From contig NZ_WINI01000001.1 in assembly GCF_009497155.1 (NCBI RefSeq), positions 310,001 through 374,000 on the forward strand: a stretch of 64,000 nucleotides of DNA. Reading direction: 5' to 3'. The translations under genes were made by a program, and so were the position numbers. Under the pieces are notes generated by a model. That model was not told the origin of the DNA. It did no database searches and worked only from the letters and a program-made list of their open reading frames with translations. Origin of the DNA: Glaciimonas soli. GTDB taxonomy: Bacteria > Pseudomonadota > Gammaproteobacteria > Burkholderiales > Burkholderiaceae_D. Below are positions 50,959 through 60,225 of the stretch, piece by piece (the first letter of the stretch is position 1; each line of letters opens with the position of its first letter).

Positions 50959-50974
50959 TTCGTATATATACGAA
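50959..50974. promoter_or_regulatory. Palindromic operator between xenA and the ArsR-type gene
   Basis: TTCGTATATATACGAA is a perfect 16-bp palindrome in the 81-bp divergent gap, 38 bp from the xenA start and 27 bp from the regulator start. It overlaps the AT-rich zone where both promoters should lie, and a further half-site-like TTCGTTA is at 50951-50957. Strong candidate for the binding site of the ArsR-type repressor. Confidence 0.75.
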
Positions 50975-51001
50975 CTATAGAATTATTATAACCCAAGGTG
51001 T

Positions 51002-51316
51002 ATGATCTTGCTCATGCGCCCTTTTAAACACCCTGCCACCAGCGAACTTGCCCTTGAACGCGTGTTGTACGCCTTGAGCGACTCCATTCGTCTGGACATC
51101 GTTCGGCATTTGGCGCGAGTAGATACCGCGAGCTGCGGCGAATTGGATGGCGGGCGACCGAAGTCTACCGTATCACATCATTTCAAGGTATTGCGGGAGG
51201 CCGGATTGGTATTGACCGAAAATACAGGTACCACTCACATGAACAGACTGCGCCGTGCAGACATAGAAAGCCGGTTCCCCGGATTGCTGGCAGCCATACT
51301 GGCGCAGCATACATGA
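51002..51316 (+). CDS. ArsR-type helix-turn-helix regulator
   Basis: 104 residues, one winged-helix domain: ERVLYALSDSIRLDIVRHLAR then STVSHHFKVLREAGLVLTENTGT. No CxC-type metal site is seen (single Cys in DTASCGEL), so it is more likely a redox, electrophile or small-molecule sensor than a metal sensor. Starts at the ATG at 51002 (AAGG 3 nt upstream, rather close) or the in-frame ATG at 51014. Divergent from xenA. Confidence 0.88.
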   Translation: MILLMRPFKHPATSELALERVLYALSDSIRLDIVRHLARVDTASCGELDGGRPKSTVSHHFKVLREAGLVLTENTGTTHMNRLRRADIESRFPGLLAAILAQHT

Positions 51317-51390
51317 CGGCACTCGCATAAAGAGTACAGATAAATACCTTTATCACACCACAAAATTTCTTAAAACGAATTAAACATACA

Positions 51391-51428
51391 AAAAAACCGC
51401 GATCTCCGTAGAGAGTCGCGGTTTTTTT
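51391..51428. terminator. Bidirectional terminator between arsR-type gene and tRNA-Ser
   Basis: AACCGCGA with TCGCGGTT (51396-51423 overall), enclosing a second stem TCTC/GAGA, flanked by A-run and T7. It serves the ArsR-type gene on plus and the tRNA on minus. Confidence 0.88.
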
Positions 51429-51469
51429 GCTCAGTAACAAGCTTCATGAAGCTGCTTGTTACTAAAATT

Positions 51470-51562
51470 TGGAGGAGGTGGTGGGATTCGAACCCACGAT
51501 ACGGGTATAAGCCGTATGCATCCTTAGCAGGGATGTGCCTTCGGCCACTCGGCCACACCTCC
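51470..51562 (-). tRNA. tRNA-Ser (anticodon GCT)
   Basis: 93 nt including encoded CCA. Acceptor GGAGGTG pairs with CACCTCC; anticodon stem CATCC/GGATG encloses CTGCTAA with anticodon GCT; a long variable arm (ATACGG..CCCGTAT) is the class II hallmark; T arm GTGGG-TTCGAAT-CCCAC. The discriminator base reads T (U73) rather than the usual G. It reads AGC/AGU serine codons. Confidence 0.95.
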
Positions 51563-51707
51563 AAACTTGGTGCGGTATTACGTGAACACCGCAGCAAGGC
51601 AGGCATAATATCTTTTCAGAGGGCATTGGTCAATAATACTCGACCAATTTCGCTATTAAAAAGTAAAAAATATTTCTTAATCGGATATTTTTTGAAACTT
51701 GAGTACT

Positions 51708-52958
51708 TTAAGCATTTTCAAGGCCGAAAGCCTTGTGCAATGCACGTACTGCCAATTCCATATATTTCTCGTCGATCAACACCGAAATTTTGATTTCCGA
51801 CGTCGAAATCAATTGAATGTTGATGCCCTCTTCCGACAAGGTGCGGAACATTTGCGAAGCGATACCGACATGGCTGCGCATACCGACACCAACAACAGAA
51901 ACCTTCGATACTTTACTGTCGCCGATGATTTTGCCGGAGTTAACCAGTACTTTGACTTTATCATCCAACACTGACATGGTCTTATCGTATTCGCCACGTG
52001 GAACCGTGAAAGTAAAATCAGTTTTGCCATCCATGGATTGATTCTGAATAATCATATCCACTTCAATATTAGCGTCAGCAACTGCGCCTAGAATTTGATA
52101 CGCGATACCTGGACGATCCGGCACGGCAACTACGGTGATTTTTGCTTCATCGCGGCTAAATGCGATGCCAGTGATAGTGGCTTGTTCCATTTTGGTGTCT
52201 TCCTCAAACGAAATCAGAGTGCCGGAAGCCATTTCTTCTTCCAGCGGCATTAAGGGGTCAGTCAACGAGGATAATACGCGCGTTGGCATTCTGTAATTAC
52301 CAGCGAATTCAACTGAACGAATTTGCAGGATTTTTGAGCCTAATGAGGCCATTTCCAACATTTCTTCAAAAGTCACCGTGTTCAAACGGCGCGCTTCCGA
52401 AACCACGCGTGGATCAGTGGTGTAGACGCCATCGACGTCGGTATAAATCAGACATTCCGCAGCACCTAATGCTGCCGCCACCGCAACTGCTGACGTATCC
52501 GAACCACCGCGCCCCAAAGTCGTAATGTTGCCGTGATCATCGACGCCTTGAAAGCCGGTAATAATGACGACTTTGCCAGCATCTAAATCACGCCGCACTT
52601 TTGCATCATCAATTGAGCGGATGCGTGCTTTGGTGTGCGCGGAATCGGTCTTGACTGCAACTTGCCAGCCGGTGTAAGACACTGCCGGTTGATTAATGGC
52701 TTGCAATGCCATGGACAACAAGGCTACCGATGCTTGTTCGCCGGTTGCGGCCAACATGTCGAGTTCACGCGGGTCAGGTGTGCCAGTAATTTCTTTGGCC
52801 AAACCTAACAGACGGTTGGTTTCACCAGACATCGCTGAAGGAACGACAACAACCTGGTGGCCTGCGTTATGCCATTTGGCAACGCGTTTAGCGACATTCT
52901 TGATGCGCTCTGGCGAACCCATTGAAGTGCCGCCGTATTTGTGGACGATTAATGCCAT
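51708..52958 (-). CDS. lysC: Aspartate kinase
   Basis: 416 residues. It phosphorylates aspartate, opening the lysine/threonine/methionine pathway, and feeds Asd (27071-28216). The N-terminal kinase has ALIVHKYGGTSMGSPERI, the nucleotide site GRGGSDTSAVAVAAAL and YTDVDGVYTTDPR. Two C-terminal ACT domains (from about 265) are the allosteric lysine/threonine sites. Upstream 52959-53282 is non-coding. Confidence 0.97.
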   Translation of the reverse strand: MALIVHKYGGTSMGSPERIKNVAKRVAKWHNAGHQVVVVPSAMSGETNRLLGLAKEITGTPDPRELDMLAATGEQASVALLSMALQAINQPAVSYTGWQVAVKTDSAHTKARIRSIDDAKVRRDLDAGKVVIITGFQGVDDHGNITTLGRGGSDTSAVAVAAALGAAECLIYTDVDGVYTTDPRVVSEARRLNTVTFEEMLEMASLGSKILQIRSVEFAGNYRMPTRVLSSLTDPLMPLEEEMASGTLISFEEDTKMEQATITGIAFSRDEAKITVVAVPDRPGIAYQILGAVADANIEVDMIIQNQSMDGKTDFTFTVPRGEYDKTMSVLDDKVKVLVNSGKIIGDSKVSKVSVVGVGMRSHVGIASQMFRTLSEEGINIQLISTSEIKISVLIDEKYMELAVRALHKAFGLENA

Positions 52959-53282
52959 AGGAGAGTAAATACAAGTAAGAGCGTAGGAGTGGAACCTGCT
53001 TAAAAAGGTATAAAGCTATGAATCTATTCAGAAACTGTAACCTCAACAAACTACGCCGACTTGGTCGTCAGCGAGGTAAAAGCAGTACATACCTTGTAAA
53101 TATGTGTGCATTTGAGAAACGCCCGAGTCTGATGTCGACTCCTGCGCTTTGCTAGACAATAAGATTCTGAGGAAATCCTAAAAACAACCGCTAACTGTAC
53201 CCGTTAAGCGACACGATGACAAGTAGCGAAGCCGCATAGCTGCTATAAAAAGTGAGCATTTAGTAGTAAATACAGCAACAAA
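52959..53282. other. Gene-free spacer between tilS and lysC
   Basis: About 320 bases with no supported gene. It is the natural place for a lysC promoter or leader. I looked for the conserved blocks of a lysine riboswitch and did not recognise them. A short stem GAGTC/GACTC is present near 53125-53145 (minus-strand reading), too weak to name. Confidence 0.45.
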
Positions 53283-54725
53283 TCAGATAAGCAAGTTGTG
53301 CAATTGCTTACGCAAAGACAAATTATCAGCCTGCCAACGCAAACGAATATTCGCTTCGCCCTCGGTGGTTAATTGATGGCTATCCATCCCAAGGCCAGCA
53401 GCAAACAACAACTTGGCACCGTTATGCACCAAAGGCAACGTCTCTCTTTCCCAGGCCGGAATATCCATCGCTTGATAAAGATTTTTCAAAGGCTTGGTCG
53501 GACGATTCGCCGCAAGCTTAAGGCGCTCGCCTCCGCTACGGTATTTTAGTTGCAATGACTGCAGACGTAGCCATGCCGGATCCACGCCCTGCTCCGCTAC
53601 GCCAACTACGTCGAAGTGCAAAGTGCCGCCATATATTGGGAATGCGATCTCGCTTTCACCGTTCCAACGAAACGCGATAGGCGCAATATCTTCTCTATCC
53701 AGATCATCACGCGCAGTCAAAAAAACGCGATCGCGATGGCGTCGGATATGGCATTCAGGATGTGTCACACAAATTTGCGCGTCATCTTTTGCAGACAGCA
53801 ATTGCGCTCGCGCCTCACTCAACCATGCACTGGAAGGCATACGCAAATCATGCAAACCAAACCAATAACGTAGCAAATTATCCTGACGATCTGCACTCAA
53901 TTGTCGAAATGGCGGAAGATTAAGGTGATTATCAGAAATCGTGGCACTCAAATCCTGAGCTGCCAACTCAATCAATAATCGCTGACTAGATTGCATATGG
54001 CCGGCAGTACGCGCCAAACGCTCTTGAAAGCCGCCAAAATACCGGCTTAACACGGGCATTACCTGACTACGCAATGCGTTACGGGCGTAGCGCGGGTCGT
54101 CATTTGACTCATCTTCGACGTAGCTTATGTTGTGACTGACTGCGTATTTTTCGAGCTCAGCACGCGAAAATGCCAGCAATGGTCGCGCCATCTGCAAGCT
54201 TGCATCATTTAGCAAAGTCGGCGCAGTATTTAGGTTATCCATGCCAGATAAACCGGCCACGCCAGAGCCGCGCAACAATTGCAGCAGCACTGTTTCAGCC
54301 TGATCATCCTGGTGATGCGCAGTCAAGATTAACGGCACTTGATGCTGGCGACACATATCACCCAATGCAGCATAACGACTATGGCGCGCTGCTTCTTCAA
54401 CACCGGTTTTCCCGGTATTGCCTATGTTGACTCTGCGTTCGTCAAAACGAATATTGCGCTCCGCGCATTCCTGCGCACAATGCGTCGACCATTTATCCGC
54501 ATTCGGACTAAGTCCATGATGCACATGAAATGCGTATAACGTGAGTTTATGCGCAGTCGCGTATTGCGCAACCAGATGCAGCAGTACAGACGAATCGAGC
54601 CCGCCGCTATAGGCAATCGCCAACGATGTCGAAGGCACATTAGGGGAAATAGAAAAAGCGCGCTGAGTAATACTCGTCAGCGCGCTTTCAAATTGTTCAG
54701 TCATATTTTCTATCTGATGTTGCAC
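53283..54725 (-). CDS. tilS: tRNA(Ile)-lysidine synthetase
   Basis: 480 residues. It attaches lysine to C34 of tRNA-Ile(CAU), converting it to AUA reading. The PP-loop ATPase motif is AYSGGLDSSVLLHL (about 38-51), LTAHHQDDQAETVLLQLLRG is the second signature and the TilS-specific C-terminal domain is present (YRSGGERLKLAANRPTKPLKN). The GTG at 54725 has GGAGGG 7 nt upstream and is preferred over an ATG seven codons in. The Shine-Dalgarno lies inside a repeat hairpin. Confidence 0.94.
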   Translation of the reverse strand: MQHQIENMTEQFESALTSITQRAFSISPNVPSTSLAIAYSGGLDSSVLLHLVAQYATAHKLTLYAFHVHHGLSPNADKWSTHCAQECAERNIRFDERRVNIGNTGKTGVEEAARHSRYAALGDMCRQHQVPLILTAHHQDDQAETVLLQLLRGSGVAGLSGMDNLNTAPTLLNDASLQMARPLLAFSRAELEKYAVSHNISYVEDESNDDPRYARNALRSQVMPVLSRYFGGFQERLARTAGHMQSSQRLLIELAAQDLSATISDNHLNLPPFRQLSADRQDNLLRYWFGLHDLRMPSSAWLSEARAQLLSAKDDAQICVTHPECHIRRHRDRVFLTARDDLDREDIAPIAFRWNGESEIAFPIYGGTLHFDVVGVAEQGVDPAWLRLQSLQLKYRSGGERLKLAANRPTKPLKNLYQAMDIPAWERETLPLVHNGAKLLFAAGLGMDSHQLTTEGEANIRLRWQADNLSLRKQLHNLLI

Positions 54726-54727
54726 GT

Positions 54728-54762
54728 TTTACCCTCCGCTCACTTGCTGGCGAGAGGGTAAA
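54728..54762. repeat. Palindromic repeat hairpin covering the tilS ribosome binding site
   Basis: TTTACCCTC (54728-54736) and GAGGGTAAA (54754-54762) pair perfectly, and CGC/GCG pairs inside. On the minus strand the 3' arm contains GGAGG, the tilS ribosome binding site. It resembles the hairpin at 20857-20882. Confidence 0.7.
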
Positions 54763-54777
54763 TTTGCCTATCCATGA

Positions 54778-55752
54778 TTATTCTGCAGCAGAAATTTCTT
54801 TGAATTTTCCGTAGCTCATCAATTTCTCGTGACGCGCCGCCAACAGATCTTTAGTCTTCACGTCTTGGAATTGGCGCAAGGTGTCGGCCAATGCGCGTTT
54901 CAATAAACTAGCCATCAGTTTTGGATCACGATGCGCGCCGCCCAATGGTTCGTTCACAATTTTGTCGATCAAACCAACCGCTTTTAAACGGTGCGCAGTC
55001 AGACCCAGCGCATCTGCTGCATCTGACGCACGCTCTGCACTCTTCCACAAAATCGAAGCGCAACCTTCTGGAGAAATCACGGAATAAGTTGAGTACTGCA
55101 ACATCAACACGGCATCACCCACCGCCAACGCCAACGCGCCACCAGAACCACCTTCGCCAATAATGGTGGCAATCAATGGCACTTTAAGCTCGGCCATGAC
55201 ATACAGATTATGACCAATCGCTTCGGATTGCCCGCGCTCTTCCGCATCAATCCCCGGCCATGCGCCAGTAGTATCGATAAACGTGAAAACAGGAATACCG
55301 AATTTTTCTGCCAGCTTCATTAAGCGCATGGCTTTGCGATAGCCTTCTGGTTTAGGCATCCCGAAATTACGCAGCGCACGCTCTTTGGTATCGCGTCCCT
55401 TTTGATGACCGATCACCATGCAAGACTGCCCATTAAAGCGTGCCAGACCACCGACAATCGCCAAGTCATCGGCGAAGCTACGATCGCCATGCAGCTCATG
55501 GAAATCCGTGAATATTTCTCTCACATAATCCAAGGTGTAAGGACGTTGTGGATGCCGTGCAATCTGTGAGACCTGCCAAGGAGTCAATTTTGCGTAGATA
55601 TCCTTGGTTAACTGCTGGCTCTTTTTCGATAGCCGATCAATTTCTTCTGAGATATCGACAGCCGAATCGTCTTGTACGAAACGTAATTCTTCGATTTTGG
55701 CATCTAGCTCAGCCATCGGCTGCTCAAAGCCTAGAAATGTGGTTTTACTCAT
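54778..55752 (-). CDS. accA: Acetyl-CoA carboxylase carboxyltransferase subunit alpha
   Basis: 324 residues. Partner of AccD (19032-19904). N-terminal [28 protein letters not shown]/CoA region [32 protein letters not shown], and [39 protein letters not shown]. Complete length. tilS follows it by about 50 nt, as in many betaproteobacteria. Confidence 0.97.
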   Translation of the reverse strand: MSKTTFLGFEQPMAELDAKIEELRFVQDDSAVDISEEIDRLSKKSQQLTKDIYAKLTPWQVSQIARHPQRPYTLDYVREIFTDFHELHGDRSFADDLAIVGGLARFNGQSCMVIGHQKGRDTKERALRNFGMPKPEGYRKAMRLMKLAEKFGIPVFTFIDTTGAWPGIDAEERGQSEAIGHNLYVMAELKVPLIATIIGEGGSGGALALAVGDAVLMLQYSTYSVISPEGCASILWKSAERASDAADALGLTAHRLKAVGLIDKIVNEPLGGAHRDPKLMASLLKRALADTLRQFQDVKTKDLLAARHEKLMSYGKFKEISAAE

Positions 55753-55847
55753 CGTATTCCTCTTATTTTGACCCAGTCATGGGGCGATGATGCGTATTTA
55801 CAATGTTCTGCAATATTGATATTTTGCAAATATCAATAGGTTTCAAT

Positions 55848-56522
55848 TCAGTATTCTACCGGTACTGGCTCTAAACTGCGCCATAAATACCATGTGGCAA
55901 CAGTTCGCCACGGCTCCCAATTGGCAGCAACCTCGCGTGCATCGCTGCGAGATACTGGCTCGCCTGAGAAATAATTCACGCTAATACCTTTGAGTAATCC
56001 CAAGTCATCCAAAGGTAAAATATTCGGGCGGAGCAGATTAAATATCAAAAACATCTCCGCTGTCCAGCGCCCAATGCCACGAATTTGGGTTAACTCGGCA
56101 ATGACGTCCTCATCTTCCATTTCCATCCATTTATCTGCATGGACGCGTTTCGTCTTGAAATGTTCTGCTAAATCAATGATGTATTCGGCTTTACGTTTGG
56201 ATAACCCGCAAGCAGCTAACTGCTCATTCCCCGCTTTGAGTACTTGCGCCGGCGTACATTTCGGACAAATTAACAGAAATTTCTGCCAGACCGATTCTGC
56301 GGCCTTGATCGAAATTTGCTGCCCTACGACTGAGCGCGCCAATGTCGTAAAAGGTTCGCCACGTCCGGTCAGATGTAAATCACCGAACTGTGGAATCAAT
56401 TTACGCATGATGCGATCACGCTTCATCAACTCAATCTTCGCGTCTTCCCAATAGGCGGCAACAATTATCTTGGTATCGGCTTTACCGGCTGCACTCTCAG
56501 CGTCAGTTAATACTTTTCCCAT
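55848..56522 (-). CDS. DNA-3-methyladenine glycosylase, AlkA-type
   Basis: 224 residues from the ATG at 56522, just after the cysS stop; an ATG at 56543 overlaps cysS. Helix-hairpin-helix GPD superfamily: the hairpin LTQIRGIGRWTAEMFLIF (about 140-160) and catalytic aspartate in NILPLDDLGLLKGI (about 165-178). It removes alkylated bases such as 3-methyladenine. Lacks the long N-terminal domain of E. coli AlkA, as in the short Burkholderiales forms. Likely co-transcribed with cysS. Confidence 0.9.
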   Translation of the reverse strand: MGKVLTDAESAAGKADTKIIVAAYWEDAKIELMKRDRIMRKLIPQFGDLHLTGRGEPFTTLARSVVGQQISIKAAESVWQKFLLICPKCTPAQVLKAGNEQLAACGLSKRKAEYIIDLAEHFKTKRVHADKWMEMEDEDVIAELTQIRGIGRWTAEMFLIFNLLRPNILPLDDLGLLKGISVNYFSGEPVSRSDAREVAANWEPWRTVATWYLWRSLEPVPVEY

Positions 56523-56527
56523 ACAAA

Positions 56528-57928
56528 CTATGCCCTCCGCCATTCGGTACGACCATCGGGTTTATCTTCCAGTATGACACCATCATCCAATAGTGCAGCG
56601 CGAATGCTATCGGCAGCGGCAAAATCTTTGGCTTTTTTTGCGGCTAAACGTGCAGCGATTTTGCTGCCTATCTCTTCATCAGAAAGACCTGAAACATCAG
56701 CATTAGGCGAAAAACGCCCCTTCAAAAAATCGTCAGGGGTGCGACCTAGAAAACCTAGCGCAGCACCCAACAGCTTCAATTGTCGCGCTAAAGCAGGTGA
56801 TTTTGTTTTATTGATTTCATTGGCAAGATCAAACAGAACCGCAATCGCCCCTGGCGTATTAAAGTCATCGTTCATAGCTTCGGCAAAACGTATGGCATAC
56901 GCTTCATTGCTATCTAACGGCAACGCATCGGGCGCAACTTCGTTCAACGCTGTGTATAAACGGGTTAATGCCTGCTTGGCATCATCCAGATGCACATCTG
57001 CGTAGTTGGATGGACTGCGATAGTGGGTACGTAAAATAAAGAACCGTATAACTTCTGCGTCGTACTCTTTTAACACTTCACGGATCGTAAAGAAATTATT
57101 GAGCGACTTCGACATTTTTTCGGCATTAATATTGATAAAGCCGTTGTGCATCCAGTAATTGACGAACTTGTGGTCATGGGCGCCTTCGGATTGGGCGATT
57201 TCATTTTCATGATGCGGAAATTGCAAATCCTGTCCGCCACCATGGATATCAAAGTGATCGCCGAGTATCGCGCCTGCCATAGCAGAACACTCAATCGCCC
57301 AGCCTGGCCGACCAGCACCCCATTGCGACGGCCATTTGACTTCTTCCGGTTCGCTTATTTTTGCTGCTTTCCATAAAACAAAATCCAGCGGATCGCGTTT
57401 ACCGGTATTGACATCAACACGCTCACCGGCGCGTAAATCATCCAGTGATTTGCCCGACAACTTACCGTATCCAGAAAAATTTCGAACCGCATAATTCACA
57501 TCGCCATCACTGGCCATATAAGCCAGATTTTTTTCTTCTAATTTGCCAATAATTGATAGCATCTGCGGAATATAGTCACGCGCACGCGGTTCGTGATCGG
57601 GCTTCTGCACGCCCAACGCAGCGGCGTCCTCGTCCATAGCTAGAATAAAACGCTCCGTCAATTGCGAAATGGTTTCTCCATTTTCAACCGCACGGCGAAT
57701 GATTTTGTCATCAATATCCGTGATGTTACGGACATAAGTCACCTCAAAGCCCGATTGCCGCAACCAGCGCTGCACCATGTCGAACACCACCAACATGCGT
57801 CCATGGCCAATATGGCAGTAATCGTATACGGTCATTCCGCAGACATACATGCGCACCTTGCCAGGTTCAATAGGAGAAAACAGCTGCTTCTCACGCGCCA
57901 GCGTGTTATATATTTTTAGATTGCTCAT
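56528..57928 (-). CDS. cysS: Cysteinyl-tRNA synthetase
   Basis: 466 residues, class I synthetase. HIGH motif as [11 protein letters not shown] (about 38-48), Zn-ligand Cys in [11 protein letters not shown] region, and [10 protein letters not shown] as [16 protein letters not shown] and [21 protein letters not shown] complete the metal site. The ATG at 57928 has no clear Shine-Dalgarno. Downstream the glycosylase gene starts 5 nt after the stop. Confidence 0.97.
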   Translation of the reverse strand: MSNLKIYNTLAREKQLFSPIEPGKVRMYVCGMTVYDYCHIGHGRMLVVFDMVQRWLRQSGFEVTYVRNITDIDDKIIRRAVENGETISQLTERFILAMDEDAAALGVQKPDHEPRARDYIPQMLSIIGKLEEKNLAYMASDGDVNYAVRNFSGYGKLSGKSLDDLRAGERVDVNTGKRDPLDFVLWKAAKISEPEEVKWPSQWGAGRPGWAIECSAMAGAILGDHFDIHGGGQDLQFPHHENEIAQSEGAHDHKFVNYWMHNGFININAEKMSKSLNNFFTIREVLKEYDAEVIRFFILRTHYRSPSNYADVHLDDAKQALTRLYTALNEVAPDALPLDSNEAYAIRFAEAMNDDFNTPGAIAVLFDLANEINKTKSPALARQLKLLGAALGFLGRTPDDFLKGRFSPNADVSGLSDEEIGSKIAARLAAKKAKDFAAADSIRAALLDDGVILEDKPDGRTEWRRA

Positions 57929-58232
57929 CGGGGGTTACAGGTTAGTGCTTAGGGGTTAATGCTTTACTTAACGAAAAACGTTAAGGCAAAAAAAACAATT
58001 GCTCGTGGGTTCCAGCGTCGGCAAAATCAACGAAAGCGATCAACAACAGCGCGGTGTCAATTCTATGTGGCTCGCAGCATGGTGATCAAAATTCTTTTGC
58101 ACGGTCTTATTTGATACTTAGTTTGATAAAATGCACAGTCGCGCTGCTTTTGATTGCAGGCATTCGGCACAGTATATCAAAGTAAACATTGCTCATTAAG
58201 CGAAATCTTATCTTTCACATCAAGGAATTTTA
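57929..58232. other. Divergent promoter region of cysS and ppiA
   Basis: About 304 bases with no gene. It holds a perfect 7-bp hairpin CTTAACG-AAAAA-CGTTAAG (57967-57985) and, near cysS, short C-rich near-repeats (TAACCCC, CTAACC). Promoters for both genes should be here; no operator is recognised. Confidence 0.45.
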
Positions 58233-58850
58233 ATGCAACGCATCATATCCATCTCTCGTCGCACATTCGTTAGCGTGTTGGTATCGTCAGTTGCTGCGCT
58301 CTCATTATCGGTATCGATGGCGCATGCAGCAGCACCGGCAGCCACCACAGCGGCAGCGCCACACGTGCTATTAAAAACCAATATGGGTGATATTGTATTG
58401 GAATTGAATCAGGCAAAAGCGCCAAAAACTGTCGCCAATTTTCTGGCTTATGTCAAAAATGGCCACTATAACGGTACAATTTTTCACCGTGTCATTGGCA
58501 GTTTTATGATTCAAGGTGGTGGCTTTGACACCAAGATGAATGAAAAACCAGCGCCAAACAGAGTAGTCAACGAAGCCAGCAATGGCTTAAAAAACGTCAA
58601 TTATAGCGTTGCCATGGCGCGTACCTCCGACCCACAGTCAGCCAGTGCACAGTTTTTCATCAACGTTAAAGACAATCAATTTCTAGACTATCCTGGCCAG
58701 GACGGATTTGGTTATGCCGTGTTTGGTAAGGTCATCAAAGGACAGGACGTCGTCGACAAAATCAAACAAGTACCGACCGGCTCAAAAAATGGCATGGGTG
58801 ACGTACCACTAACGCCTGTGGTTATTGAGTCTGCCACCGTAACGAAATAA
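58233..58850 (+). CDS. ppiA: Periplasmic peptidyl-prolyl cis-trans isomerase (cyclophilin)
   Basis: 205 residues. A signal peptide (MQRIISISRRTFVSVLVSSV, cleavage after AHA near 32) precedes a compact cyclophilin domain: VLLKTNMGDIVLELNQAKAP, IFHRVIGSFMIQGGGF (catalytic Arg) and MARTSDPQSASAQFFINVKDN. It folds exported proteins. AAGGA is 6-7 nt before the ATG. The next gene is its cytoplasmic counterpart, 50 nt downstream. Confidence 0.94.
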   Translation: MQRIISISRRTFVSVLVSSVAALSLSVSMAHAAAPAATTAAAPHVLLKTNMGDIVLELNQAKAPKTVANFLAYVKNGHYNGTIFHRVIGSFMIQGGGFDTKMNEKPAPNRVVNEASNGLKNVNYSVAMARTSDPQSASAQFFINVKDNQFLDYPGQDGFGYAVFGKVIKGQDVVDKIKQVPTGSKNGMGDVPLTPVVIESATVTK

Positions 58851-58900
58851 TCATCAAATAATTTAACTATTTTTCAATCAACCTATTTAAAGGGATTAAC

Positions 58901-59392
58901 ATGACAACCGTTCTACTCACAACGAATCACGGCAAGATCACCATCGAACTCGACGCAGACAAAGCGCCTAAGTCGGTTGAAAATTTCCTTGCCTATGTCA
59001 ACTCCGGCCACTACAACGGCACTATTTTCCATCGCGTCATCGATGGTTTCATGGTCCAGGGCGGCGGCTTTGAGCCAGGCATGAAGCAAAAGCCGACTAA
59101 TGCTCCGGTTGAAAACGAAGCAAAAAACGGCCTGAAAAATGAGCCATACACCCTTGCTATGGCACGCACTTCAGACCCACACTCTGCTTCTGCGCAATTT
59201 TTCATCAACGTTAAAAACAATAGCTTCCTCGATTACCCAGGTCAAGACGGCTGGGGTTATTGCGTATTTGGTAAAGTCACTGATGGCAAAGAAATTGTCG
59301 ATGCCATCAGAGCCGTGAAAACTACGCGTAGTGGCATGTTTTCAGATGTCCCAGCTGAAGATGTCGTTATCGAAAAAGCAGAAGTCGTTTAA
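58901..59392 (+). CDS. ppiB: Cytoplasmic peptidyl-prolyl cis-trans isomerase (cyclophilin)
   Basis: 163 residues, cyclophilin domain without signal peptide: TTNHGKITIELDADKAP, IFHRVIDGFMVQGGGF, MARTSDPHSASAQFFINVKNN. Closely similar to the preceding periplasmic protein, which suggests tandem duplication with change of location. AAAGGG lies 6 nt before the ATG. It precedes lpxH by about 33 nt. Confidence 0.95.
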   Translation: MTTVLLTTNHGKITIELDADKAPKSVENFLAYVNSGHYNGTIFHRVIDGFMVQGGGFEPGMKQKPTNAPVENEAKNGLKNEPYTLAMARTSDPHSASAQFFINVKNNSFLDYPGQDGWGYCVFGKVTDGKEIVDAIRAVKTTRSGMFSDVPAEDVVIEKAEVV

Positions 59393-59425
59393 ATAGCAGC
59401 ACTTACGTAAAAGCATCAGCCCACT

Positions 59426-60202
59426 ATGACAGTCATTGCAAAAGAAACGCCTGTAGTTGCTTTGTTCATTTCCGATCTGCATCTGCAAGAAGCACATCCA
59501 CATACTACGCAAGCGTTCTTTACTTTTTTGCAGACACATGCACGTCACGCCCGGCAATTGTATTTGCTGGGCGATTTGTTTGAATACTGGGCTGGTGACG
59601 ACGATCTGGAAACACCTTATAACCGGCAAATTGCTGAGGCCATTCGCCAAGTCAGCGATGCCGGCGTTCAGGTGTTTTGGATCGCCGGTAATCGTGATTT
59701 TTTGGTGGGTGAAGTTTTTGCACAGACAGCTGGCCTCACATTATTACCCGATCCATACGTCGCGACCATAGCTGGTCGTCGCGTGGCGCTAGCGCACGGT
59801 GACGCGCAATGTACTGATGACCTTGCCTACATGGCGTTTCGCGCACAAGTACGACAGCCAGCCTTTCAACAGCAGTTTTTAGCGCAGCCACTGGCGCAAC
59901 GCAAAGCATTTATAGCTGGCGTGCGAAAAGAAAGCCAGGAAGGCCATCGACATAAATCCATGGAAATCATGGATGTTAACGCAGAGGCAATCGCTGCCCT
60001 GTTTGACAGTACCGACACTGACACGCTGATACACGGCCATACGCACAGGCCGGCGCTGCATCATTATGCTGATAGCAAGCGTCTGCGCTATGTCTTACCT
60101 GATTGGGAATACGACGTTGAAAATAAGCGTGGTGGCTGGATTGCCATCGATAGCGACGGCTCGATTCATCGCTTTGATTTTGATGGTGCTGAACTCGTTT
60201 AA
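59426..60202 (+). CDS. lpxH: UDP-2,3-diacylglucosamine diphosphatase
   Basis: 258 residues. It hydrolyses UDP-2,3-diacylglucosamine to lipid X in lipid A synthesis, on the inner face of the inner membrane. Metallophosphatase motifs are all present: ALFISDLHL, LLGDLFEYWAGDD, IAGNRDFLVGE, ALAHGDAQC and DTLIHGHTHRPALH. Complete. ppiA-ppiB-lpxH form a plus-strand set; the ppiB-lpxH order is common in betaproteobacteria. Confidence 0.96.
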   Translation: MTVIAKETPVVALFISDLHLQEAHPHTTQAFFTFLQTHARHARQLYLLGDLFEYWAGDDDLETPYNRQIAEAIRQVSDAGVQVFWIAGNRDFLVGEVFAQTAGLTLLPDPYVATIAGRRVALAHGDAQCTDDLAYMAFRAQVRQPAFQQQFLAQPLAQRKAFIAGVRKESQEGHRHKSMEIMDVNAEAIAALFDSTDTDTLIHGHTHRPALHHYADSKRLRYVLPDWEYDVENKRGGWIAIDSDGSIHRFDFDGAELV

Positions 60203-60225
60203 ATAAGCCGGTTGCCGATATCTAT

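Noticed and set aside
52959-53282. Possible lysine riboswitch in the lysC leader
   Set aside because: The conserved core blocks of that riboswitch were not recognised, and the class is uncommon in betaproteobacteria.
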